Origin: Sphingobacteriales bacterium
GTDB lineage: Bacteria; Bacteroidota; Bacteroidia; Chitinophagales; Chitinophagaceae
Length of the DNA stretch: 28,641 bases
Reading direction: 5' to 3'
Assembly: GCA_024640385.1 (NCBI GenBank)
Contig: JAHEFC010000001.1
Span: 9,505 to 38,145 of the forward strand
Under the pieces are notes generated by a model. It had not been told where the DNA came from. It made no database searches and saw only the letters and a list, made by a program, of their open reading frames with translations. Below, piece by piece: positions 1-6,697 of this stretch (position 1 is its first letter; every line of letters starts with the position of its first letter). Both the position numbers and the translations under genes were made by a program.

Positions 1-1
1 T

Positions 2-268
2 ATGGCGCGCCAGGCAGAAGCCGAACGAGAAAGAAGGTCTAAAGTAATTTCTGCCGAGGGCGAATTCCAGGCTTCTCAGCGCCTGGCAGACGCAGCCGCA
101 ATACTTGGCAGTCAGCCAAGTGCACTTACTTTACGCTATTTGCAAACGCTGGTCGAGATCTCATCTGAGCAATCGACCACTACGATATTCCCGATACCGA
201 TCGACCTGATCACCTCCTTTATGGGAAAAGGGAAAGAACAGATAGGTCCTAAAACAACGATCTCCTAG
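2..268 (+). CDS. Slipin / stomatin-like SPFH membrane protein, C-terminal part
   Basis: The frame is open from the window edge to TAG at 266-268, so only the last 88 residues are seen; the first visible ATG is probably internal. The segment holds the alanine- and glutamate-rich helix typical of the end of the SPFH (band 7) domain, with [18 protein letters not shown] followed by LADAAAIL and then [11 protein letters not shown] and [10 protein letters not shown]. This order is characteristic of slipins, membrane-anchored oligomeric scaffold proteins. The anchor and most of the SPFH domain would lie upstream of the window. Partner genes such as an NfeD-like protein are not visible. A large palindromic repeat follows seven bases after the stop. 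The family is recognised with confidence; the exact role in this organism is not known from the sequence. Confidence 0.85.
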   Translation: MARQAEAERERRSKVISAEGEFQASQRLADAAAILGSQPSALTLRYLQTLVEISSEQSTTTIFPIPIDLITSFMGKGKEQIGPKTTIS

Positions 269-274
269 CCTGCC

Positions 275-317
275 TACCTCCAAGGTCCCTACCTCCAAGG
301 TAGGGACCTTGGAGGTA
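275..317. repeat. Palindromic 15-mer repeat, copy 1
   Basis: The arms TACCTCCAAGGTCCCTA (275-291) and TAGGGACCTTGGAGGTA (301-317) are exact reverse complements: a 17-bp perfect stem around a 9-nt loop that itself carries another copy of the core. No T-run follows, so it is not a standard intrinsic terminator. Related copies lie at 6587-6613, 21011-21053 and 21122-21154. The rest of the gap to 428 shows nothing clear. Confidence 0.9.
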
Positions 318-428
318 CCTCAACATCTTCAATCGGTTTCCTTTGTGCATGCAGTATAATATTTGATATTAGGTCTGCAATCAGGCATGCTATTTCATCC
401 ATATAATTAATCAACGAACCAATAGTTT

Positions 429-1763
429 ATGGCTCCTACTTTCAACCGCAGAAATTTCATCCGAAATTCATCCCTGGCGGGTGCAGGGATCATGTTGGCA
501 GGATTAGATTCGTTTGCCACATACCGCGGAACTCCAGGCGACAAAGTGATTGTTGGTCTGATGGGTACGAATAGCCGCGGCATGTCGCTCGCCAAATCAT
601 TTTCCAAACTTCCCAACGTGGAAGTTGGATATATCTGTGATGTGGATGAAACGGTATTAAACAAGACGATTGCAGAGATGGAGAAACTGACCGGAAAGAA
701 ACCGCAGGGTTTCAGGGACGTGAGAAAGATGTTGCAGCAGAAAGATCTTGATGCGATGGCAATTGCTGCGCCCGATCATTGGCATGCCCCGGCAGCTATC
801 ATGGGTTTGCAGGCTGGAAAACATGTATATGTAGAAAAACCATGCAGCCATAACCCTAATGAAGGTGAACTACTTGTTGCTGCGCAGAAAAAATACAACA
901 AGCAAGTGCAGATGGGTAACCAGCGCCGGAGCTATGGAAATGTGATCGATATGATGAACAAGCTGCATACCGGCGCAATCGGTCGTGTTTATTTTGCAAG
1001 AGGATGGTATACCAACAGCCGAAAAAGCATTGGCAAAGGAAAGATCGTTCCTGCACCGGCCAATCTCGACTTTGACCTGTGGCAGGGACCTGCACCGAGA
1101 CGCAGCTACCAGGACAATCTTGTTCATTATAACTGGCACTGGTTCTGGCATTGGGGAACAGGCGAAGCGCTGAATAACGGCACGCATATGATAGACCTGA
1201 TGCGTTGGGGTTTGCAGGCAGATTATCCAACGAAAGTTTCATCGGCCGGCGGCAGGTTCCAGTTCCAGGACGATTGGGAAACGCCAGACACCCAGGTGAT
1301 CTCTTTCAACTTTGCGAACAATACGGCCTGTACCTGGGAAGGAAGAAGCTGTAATGGTTTTGATTCCGAAGGCAGTGGAACCGGTGTTACATTTTTTGGT
1401 GACAACGGCACCATCATGTACAAGGGCGGAAACAGTTATTGGCAATATGATGCTGCGGGCAAATTGGTAAACGAAGTAAAAGATGATACCAAGGGTGATC
1501 CTACGAATAAGGTAAGTCCATTTGAAGCACTTGATGGTGCGCACCTGCATAATTTCTGTGAAGCGATTCGCGGCAAGGGCAATCTGAATTCACCGATCAC
1601 AGAAGGATTTAAATCAACACTGTTGCCGCAATTGGGTAATATTTCGCAGCGGGTTGGAAGAACGCTGAACTGCGATCCCAGGAACGGTCATATATTGAAC
1701 GATAACGATGCGATGAAACTCTGGAAAAGAGAATATGAGAAGGGATGGGAAGTCAAAGTTTAG
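429..1763 (+). CDS. Tat-exported Gfo/Idh/MocA family oxidoreductase
   Basis: This 444-residue protein is an NAD(P)-dependent sugar or cyclitol dehydrogenase-like enzyme; the substrate cannot be read from sequence. The N-terminus carries a twin-arginine signal (RRNFIRNSSLAGAG, residues 7-20), indicating export in folded, cofactor-loaded form. A Rossmann fold follows, with the nucleotide-binding loop GLMGTNSRG (43-51), the acidic residue at the end of strand 2 (CDVDE) and the family hallmark EKP (136-138). The C-terminal half is the substrate-binding alpha/beta domain, with a histidine- and tryptophan-rich patch (HYNWHWFWHWGTGE). Length is normal for the exported branch. A xylose-isomerase-like gene follows 80 bp downstream on the same strand, a common pairing in Bacteroidota sugar metabolism. 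Its TAG stop runs directly into heptamer repeats. Enzymes of GH109 share this fold, so a glycosidase role cannot be excluded. Confidence 0.9.
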   Translation: MAPTFNRRNFIRNSSLAGAGIMLAGLDSFATYRGTPGDKVIVGLMGTNSRGMSLAKSFSKLPNVEVGYICDVDETVLNKTIAEMEKLTGKKPQGFRDVRKMLQQKDLDAMAIAAPDHWHAPAAIMGLQAGKHVYVEKPCSHNPNEGELLVAAQKKYNKQVQMGNQRRSYGNVIDMMNKLHTGAIGRVYFARGWYTNSRKSIGKGKIVPAPANLDFDLWQGPAPRRSYQDNLVHYNWHWFWHWGTGEALNNGTHMIDLMRWGLQADYPTKVSSAGGRFQFQDDWETPDTQVISFNFANNTACTWEGRSCNGFDSEGSGTGVTFFGDNGTIMYKGGNSYWQYDAAGKLVNEVKDDTKGDPTNKVSPFEALDGAHLHNFCEAIRGKGNLNSPITEGFKSTLLPQLGNISQRVGRTLNCDPRNGHILNDNDAMKLWKREYEKGWEVKV

Positions 1764-1791
1764 GTTGCAGGTTGCAGGTTGCAGGTTGCAG
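1762..1791 (+). repeat. Heptamer array (AGGTTGC), 4 copies
   Basis: Four perfect copies of AGGTTGC fill 1762-1789, followed by AG. The first copy overlaps the TAG stop codon of the oxidoreductase at 1761-1763. The same heptamer recurs at 4675-4709, 22446-22497 and 24872-24904. Confidence 0.95.
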
Positions 1792-1843
1792 TAAGTGAAT
1801 CCCGTAAGATAGATCGTTTTTTTGCGCGATTGAATTTAGTAAC

Positions 1844-2689
1844 ATGAAGAAAATATTCATTATTTTATTACTGGTTACGGGAATACTGCAAACACGTGCA
1901 CAGAAACCGGGTAAGCCGGATCAGCTCGGCATGGTCTCTTATACATTCAGAAACAGTTTTGCGAAAAATTTTACAGCTACGCTGGATACTATTCAATCTT
2001 TCGGCATTAACAATATTGAGTTCTCCAATCTTTTTGGTCAAACTCCGGAGAAGATCAGAGCTGAACTGGATGCGAGAGGAATGTTCTGCACCAGTTATGG
2101 CGTGAGTTTCGATGATGCACTCAATAAAACACAGGATGTTGGCCGAATTGCAAAAACACTGGGTGCAGAGTTCGTCCGCGTTGCCTGGGTGCCGCATACC
2201 GGTGAATTCACAAAAGAGATGGCAGAGAAAACGGCAAAAGATTTCAATACCATCGGCGCTACATTAATGAAAGATTTCGGTCTTACATTCTGCTACCATA
2301 ACCACGGGTATGAATTCCGCAGTATGGGTAATGGAACCCTATTCGACCTGATTGTTCAACAGACCGACCCGAAAAATGTAAGTTATGAGATGGATATACT
2401 TTGGGTGCATATCGCAGATGTGGATCCCGCAAGCCTGCTGAAAAAGTATCCGGATCGTTTCAGGCTGATGCATGTCAAGGATCTGAAAAAAGGTACGAAG
2501 CACAATCAGGAAGGGAAAACAGATCCTGCAAACGATGTTACACTGGGAACTGGTGAAATAGATATTGCTGCAGTGATCAAAGCTGCACGTAAATCGAAAT
2601 TGAAATATTATTATATAGAAGATGAGAGCCCGAGTGCCACACAACAGGTGCCGGAAAGCATCAAATACCTGAAGAAATTATCACTATAA
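1844..2689 (+). CDS. Secreted sugar phosphate isomerase/epimerase-like TIM barrel protein
   Basis: The protein has 281 residues and belongs to the xylose isomerase-like / AP endonuclease 2 superfamily. A signal peptide (MKKIFIILLLVTGILQTRAQ) with an A-Q cleavage site sends it to the periplasm, and the ATG at 1844 is fixed by it. Likely metal and catalytic positions are spread along the barrel as usual: YHNHGYEF (151-158), YEMDILWV (181-188), MHVKD (209-213) and the final glutamate in YIEDE (257-261). The family isomerises or epimerises sugars or inositol derivatives, or acts on keto-sugars. The substrate is unknown here, but the upstream exported dehydrogenase suggests the two act on the same compound. 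A clear intrinsic terminator follows the stop. Confidence 0.85.
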   Translation: MKKIFIILLLVTGILQTRAQKPGKPDQLGMVSYTFRNSFAKNFTATLDTIQSFGINNIEFSNLFGQTPEKIRAELDARGMFCTSYGVSFDDALNKTQDVGRIAKTLGAEFVRVAWVPHTGEFTKEMAEKTAKDFNTIGATLMKDFGLTFCYHNHGYEFRSMGNGTLFDLIVQQTDPKNVSYEMDILWVHIADVDPASLLKKYPDRFRLMHVKDLKKGTKHNQEGKTDPANDVTLGTGEIDIAAVIKAARKSKLKYYYIEDESPSATQQVPESIKYLKKLSL

Positions 2690-2719
2690 AAACCAGTTTT
2701 TTTTCTCATGAACAGTTAT

Positions 2720-2748
2720 GGCCAGTTGATTCATCAGCTGGCCTTTTT
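2720..2748 (+). terminator. Intrinsic terminator after the isomerase-like gene
   Basis: GGCCAGTTGAT (2720-2730) pairs with ATCAGCTGGCC (2733-2743) with one G-U pair, and TTTTT follows at 2744-2748. It faces the plus-strand gene and sits in the 70-bp gap before the convergent xseB. Confidence 0.85.
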
Positions 2749-2759
2749 AATGGCGTAGA

Positions 2760-2963
2760 TCAACCCTTCTTTTCCATCTGCTCTATGATCTTTGTAACTT
2801 CCACCTCGGTACTGCGTAATTTGTTCTGGCAAAATGTGATCAGCTCTGAAGCACGTTTCACTTTTGCCGCCAGTACATCGACGGAGACGGTTTCATTTTC
2901 TATCTCCCTGGCGATCTGTTGCAGTTCTTTATATGCAGCTTCATAGGTTGTTTGTGGATCCAT
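2760..2963 (-). CDS. xseB: Exodeoxyribonuclease VII small subunit
   Basis: This 67-residue, almost entirely helical protein matches the ExoVII small subunit: YEAAYKELQQIAREIEN, then VDVLAAKVKRASELITFC and the closing EVTKIIEQ helix. Several copies bind the coiled-coil extension of XseA to form the ExoVII complex, which degrades single-stranded DNA from both ends to acid-soluble oligonucleotides in the cytoplasm. The gene starts at ATG 2963, inside the last 23 bp of xseA in another frame, so the two are translationally coupled. Length is normal for the family (about 65-85 residues). Its stop is 12 bp from the terminator of the convergent gene. Confidence 0.93.
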   Translation of the reverse strand: MDPQTTYEAAYKELQQIAREIENETVSVDVLAAKVKRASELITFCQNKLRSTEVEVTKIIEQMEKKG

Positions 2964-4380
2964 CGCTTGCTCTTTTTTCTGTTACTGTTGTCAAAATATC
3001 TGTGTGTTTCAATAGTACTGTGATCTGGTCTCCTTTTTTGATCTGTTCCGGATCAGTGACGATCTGGTTTCCCTTTTTCACCAATGCAAAACCCCGTTTT
3101 AAAGTTTGTTCCGGTGAGGCCATCCGGATCATACTTACAAAATGACCGAGATACCCTTGTTGGTTCTTCAAAAACTGGTTGCGAAACGTAGAAATATTGG
3201 ATCTTAACTGGTCAAGCTCGTGGAGCTTATTGGCTACGACTACCCTGGGCCTGGCCACTACCCGGGATGATAAAGATACCATTTCATTCCTTCGTTCATG
3301 GAGTATCTGCATTGAGTTGTGCGTTACGACCCGGTTGATCTGTACCATCTCCTGCAGATAACGGGCCAGGTAGTCCCGGCTCTTATTCACCACAATACTG
3401 TTCAGCTGGGTCAGTATCCGCTGGCGTTGACTGAAGATCTGTTGGGCCTTGATCACAACATTTTTCTGCAGTGTGACCAGCCCGTCTTCGAACTTCTTAT
3501 TGTGGGCAATGATATACTCTGCTGCTTTTGTAGGTGTTTTTGTTTCTGTGTGCGCCATCAGGTCCGCAATGGTCTGGTCTTTCTGATGCCCGATACCCGT
3601 AATGATTGGAACTGGAAATTTTGCCACTGCCCGGCTCACATAGAAATCATTAAAGATCAGGAAGTCTGTTTCGGCTCCGCCACCCCTGATGATCACTACA
3701 ACATCATAGTTGATCCCCGATTGGTAAACATTTACCAATTGTTCTACTAATACCTTTGCATTCATTTCACCCTGCACCCTGGCATTGTATTCATCAACAC
3801 TGAACTGGTATCCGAAGGAGTTGTTTTTCAGCGTATGCATGAAATCAGTGTAACCTGCAGACTGTTTCGAACTCACCACTGCGATCTTCTGGATCACCAA
3901 GCCGAGTACATGCCCTTTGTTACGCGTGATGATATGGTCGCCCACCATCTTCACATAATCAGAACATTCGGTAAGCAGCCGTTTTATGGTATCCTGCTTT
4001 TTCTTTTCAAGCTCACCCAAGGTGAACCTGGTGTCCACTTCCTGCAACACCAGCTTGATCCCGAAAGTGGAATGGAAGTTCACTTTTACCCGGACCAGCA
4101 CATGAATACCGGTAGTAAATTTCTGCCCGGTTTCTTTCTCAAAGAGCTCAATACTGCGAGAACCATCGCCCCAGGCTGCACCCGCTACTCTCGCAACCAT
4201 CTCGCCACTGATATCATCTTTCTCCACCAGGTCAAAAAAATGATTTTTTTTCTGCGGGTAGAATTTATGGTCGCTCACATCGGCCAAAACCCAAAAGCTT
4301 TCACGATCGAATCGCTGGCTGAGCGCTTCCCGGATCATGCCGGTCAGATCCGAAAGGCGCATTGGAGTTATATCTGGCAT
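2941..4380 (-). CDS. xseA: Exodeoxyribonuclease VII large subunit
   Basis: The protein has 479 residues. Residues about 25-120 form the OB-fold that binds single-stranded DNA (SFWVLADVSDHKFY, then an FFDLVEKD strand). The nuclease core follows with RGGG (232-235), GIGHQKD (262-268), TIADLMAH and TPTKAAE (282-288). After residue 290 comes the long coiled coil that recruits XseB, and the end carries the S1-like LKRGFALVKKGNQIV motif. Most ExoVII large subunits read GxGHExD; here Glu is replaced by Gln and the following ADxRA stretch is AHTET. I take this to be a lineage variant rather than damage, since everything else is intact. It forms an operon with xseB (23-bp overlap) and is the first gene of that operon. 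Confidence 0.95.
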   Translation of the reverse strand: MPDITPMRLSDLTGMIREALSQRFDRESFWVLADVSDHKFYPQKKNHFFDLVEKDDISGEMVARVAGAAWGDGSRSIELFEKETGQKFTTGIHVLVRVKVNFHSTFGIKLVLQEVDTRFTLGELEKKKQDTIKRLLTECSDYVKMVGDHIITRNKGHVLGLVIQKIAVVSSKQSAGYTDFMHTLKNNSFGYQFSVDEYNARVQGEMNAKVLVEQLVNVYQSGINYDVVVIIRGGGAETDFLIFNDFYVSRAVAKFPVPIITGIGHQKDQTIADLMAHTETKTPTKAAEYIIAHNKKFEDGLVTLQKNVVIKAQQIFSQRQRILTQLNSIVVNKSRDYLARYLQEMVQINRVVTHNSMQILHERRNEMVSLSSRVVARPRVVVANKLHELDQLRSNISTFRNQFLKNQQGYLGHFVSMIRMASPEQTLKRGFALVKKGNQIVTDPEQIKKGDQITVLLKHTDILTTVTEKRASDGSTNNL

Positions 4381-4640
4381 AATTAAAATTACGGAATCAT
4401 TGCCCGATTGTATTGGTGTTTTAACACAAAAAAACAGTAAGATATGGCGATAGGGATAGTGTAACAGGTAACATGTTAGCGGAATACTGCTGGTCAGATT
4501 TATTTGCTGATTTTAGGATCGTGTCATTACAGGAATCATAATATGAGACATTATTTATTGCGGTATCCCTGAAATTGGGGAGGGGATAAGTCGGAAAAAT
4601 TGGTTCTATTTGCCACAACTATTAAGATAGACTGATCCTC
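4381..4640. other. Intergenic gap upstream of xseA, nothing recognised
   Basis: This AT-rich gap must contain the xseA promoter on the minus strand; TAATTTTA (revcomp of 4384-4391) resembles a -7 box but lies too close to the ATG to be convincing. A 65-codon minus-strand frame at 4421-4618 has no signal, domain or composition of a real gene. No tRNA or known small RNA fold was recognised. Confidence 0.4.
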
Positions 4641-4674
4641 AAAAAACGAAGTCCCTTTTCCAAGGGACTTTTTT
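4641..4674 (-). terminator. Bidirectional-looking intrinsic terminator
   Basis: AAGTCCCTT (4649-4657) and AAGGGACTT (4662-4670) form a 9-bp stem with a TTCC loop. T-runs occur on both sides: TTTTTT at 4669-4674 on the plus strand and, on the minus strand, six T from 4646-4641. It lies 47 bp beyond the stop of the minus-strand FAD oxidoreductase and probably ends that transcript. No plus-strand gene precedes it. Confidence 0.85.
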
Positions 4675-4709
4675 GTTACAGGTTACAGTAGGCAGGTTGC
4701 AGGTTGCAG
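4675..4709 (+). repeat. Heptamer array (AGGTTGC family)
   Basis: Heptamers AGGTTAC (4680-4686), AGTAGGC (4687-4693), AGGTTGC (4694-4700) and AGGTTGC (4701-4707) run in register between the terminator and the FAD gene stop. Relative to the neighbouring minus-strand gene the orientation is inverted compared with the copy at 1762. Confidence 0.9.
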
Positions 4710-4720
4710 ACAATCAAGCC

Positions 4721-6571
4721 TTAGTCCTTAACCAATTCACCGCTGTGTTTTACTGGTATACTGAAAGGGTCAAACAGCTCATCTATCATCTTGGCCAGTT
4801 CACCACGGGTTAAAAGATGCGATGGATCGGCATCTTTCCAGCCCCAGGCTTTGTATTTGAGCCGTACCGTTTCTTCCACCGGGATATTGATATTCACTGT
4901 TTGCAATAAAATGATTGCCTCCCCTAGAGAAAGATGCTGACTGGTGATCTTGCCGTTGACCGGGAGCACAGTTTTTACATCTTTAACAAAAGTCTGCGCG
5001 TTCACCAACGAATCGGGATAGAACCAGGTTTGATTGGCCCAGGCATGGGGAGTGGGCTTACCACGCAGTATACCGGTAGCGCCTACACGCTGTATGGATT
5101 TGAAATAAGGATGATCCGGCCTGACATCATTATAGGGCATGATATAGGCTTTATAGGCCAGCAGTTCCGACTGAACAGCGCGAACTTCAGTGTTACGCGC
5201 TGTATTATTTTCTTTTACACAAAGCGCTGCCAAAGCCCCCGCCGCCTGGCCCGTGAGCATCACCACAGGCTGCAACCTGGTTGTTCCATTCGCAACATTG
5301 CTGACACTGATCCCCTTTTCCGCAACAATCAAACCATCAGTGGTTTCAGGGATCAGGCATGCCAGGGGTATATTGTAAGAAGGTACCGGATAGAACTCAA
5401 GCTGCTGTGGTGCGCTAAGATTTTTTTTATGATGATGATCGATAGGGTAATCGCCAACAGAAATGCCGGTGCGGTAAAGATCCTGGTCGAAAGGATTGGC
5501 GATCTGCGTCATCGTATATCTTACTATTCCTTTTAAGCGACGACCTTCACGGTGATAGGGTATCAGCGCTAAACGATCTGTAGTAGGAAACTCATCGTTC
5601 GTAAGTCCCAGGTGTTTGAAGCCGAGATCTTTTTGAATGAAGTATACAAATCTCAGTGTTTGCTGTTTGGCTTTCTCCAATTCCCTGGTTCGTTGGGCGG
5701 GATCCATCTCTACAATGTTCAGGTAAGTATCATTGCCATAGTTGGGCCAGTTGAGCATGTATTTCTGATTAGGCAGTTTGCCATAATCCAGCATCTTTTG
5801 TGCGTCTACGGTTGGCTTTTTTCGCGTTTGATCTTTGTAGTAGTCGCTGTTTGACCCATCGAATTCGTGGGGGTCATAGCCCCTTGGCTTTGCAATGGTA
5901 CAGTCACGGTCCCGGCCGTAATCTTTCAGGATGGCTACATAGGTAAGGTCCTGTACGATATCATTGGTCTGATCAACGCCCACTGTTTCGCCGGTGGTGG
6001 AACCCGCTTCCATTCCCAGGCTATAGGGCACCCCGGCCATCTTCATCACATCACCCAATTCAGTGGCATCAATGGTTTGGGAAGCGTCGATCTTTATCAG
6101 TTTTCCGGTTTTTATGTTTTTGAAAGATGCACCGGCAACTACTCCGTTCTTCATGGTTACTGACGCCGGCGCATAACCGTAAAGTACAGTGAGGTTATGT
6201 TCAGCCGCCGCCATGCTTTTCAGGATGCTGTCGGCTACACGGGGCTCAAACTGTGTGTTACTTACCCAGCCGGTTGCAACCTTGGAAGGGCCGCCATAGT
6301 AATTGTATAACCTCTGCCTGAATTCACCCCAGATCCCTGAAGGCAATTCGTGGTTTCCGTCAATGGCCGAAACTCCGGCGGCGGAAAGCATTCCCCCCAG
6401 CCAGGGGCCCTCTTCAACTATGATGGTTTTGACCCCTGACCTGGCAGCCTGCAGGCCTGCAGCTGTGCCGCCTACACCGCCTCCGATTACAAGAACGTCC
6501 GTTTTTTGGGATTGACCTATACCCGGCAAAGTGAAAACACTAAGAATAAGAAGGAAAAACATCTGTCTCAT
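4721..6571 (-). CDS. Secreted FAD-dependent oxidoreductase with SLH-like C-terminus
   Basis: I choose ATG 6571 (616 residues), because it begins a signal peptide (MRQMFFLLILSVFTLPGIGQ). A longer frame to 6685 would only add residues translated from the intergenic 15-mer repeat. The mature protein opens with a dinucleotide-binding loop, VIGGGVGGTAAG (28-39), and the FAD ribose-binding glutamate in IVEEGPWLGGMLSA, as in the FAD_oxidored family (PF12831). The later FAD motif is NGTTRLQPVVMLTGQAAG. Residues about 485-600 carry two SLH-like stretches: GATGILRG with TWFYPD, and WKDADPSHLLTRGELAKMID. Family members are secreted and often found among glycan-degradation genes; the substrate is not known. 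It is divergent from the GH92 gene across 126 bp that contain a 15-mer repeat pair. Confidence 0.88.
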   Translation of the reverse strand: MRQMFFLLILSVFTLPGIGQSQKTDVLVIGGGVGGTAAGLQAARSGVKTIIVEEGPWLGGMLSAAGVSAIDGNHELPSGIWGEFRQRLYNYYGGPSKVATGWVSNTQFEPRVADSILKSMAAAEHNLTVLYGYAPASVTMKNGVVAGASFKNIKTGKLIKIDASQTIDATELGDVMKMAGVPYSLGMEAGSTTGETVGVDQTNDIVQDLTYVAILKDYGRDRDCTIAKPRGYDPHEFDGSNSDYYKDQTRKKPTVDAQKMLDYGKLPNQKYMLNWPNYGNDTYLNIVEMDPAQRTRELEKAKQQTLRFVYFIQKDLGFKHLGLTNDEFPTTDRLALIPYHREGRRLKGIVRYTMTQIANPFDQDLYRTGISVGDYPIDHHHKKNLSAPQQLEFYPVPSYNIPLACLIPETTDGLIVAEKGISVSNVANGTTRLQPVVMLTGQAAGALAALCVKENNTARNTEVRAVQSELLAYKAYIMPYNDVRPDHPYFKSIQRVGATGILRGKPTPHAWANQTWFYPDSLVNAQTFVKDVKTVLPVNGKITSQHLSLGEAIILLQTVNINIPVEETVRLKYKAWGWKDADPSHLLTRGELAKMIDELFDPFSIPVKHSGELVKD

Positions 6572-6586
6572 AACGTGATTTTCTTC

Positions 6587-6613
6587 TACCTCCAAGGTCG
6601 GTACCTCCAAGGT
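6587..6613. repeat. 15-mer repeat, copy 2 (two direct units)
   Basis: TACCTCCAAGGT occurs at 6587-6598 and again at 6602-6613, 15 bp apart. The pair sits in the divergent promoter region between the FAD oxidoreductase (start 6571) and GH92 (start 6698). A near match to a -7 box for the GH92 side, TAATTTAG, lies at about 6667-6674. Confidence 0.9.
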
Positions 6614-6697
6614 AGGGTATGCTAAACTAATGATAGTAATCATCCCCTGCATTTTATTTAATCGATAATTTAGACGGACCGGCAAAATTTACAGCTG

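Noticed and set aside
275..317. Intrinsic terminator of the slipin gene
   Set aside because: The stem is strong but no T-run follows on either strand, and the sequence recurs elsewhere as a repeat family.
4421..4618. Open frame of 65 codons on the minus strand upstream of xseA
   Set aside because: No signal peptide, domain, ribosome site or coding-like composition; low-complexity AT-rich intergenic sequence.
4490..4620. Possible structured small RNA before the bidirectional terminator
   Set aside because: A terminator follows on the plus strand, but no convincing promoter, conserved fold or known RNA motif was found by eye.
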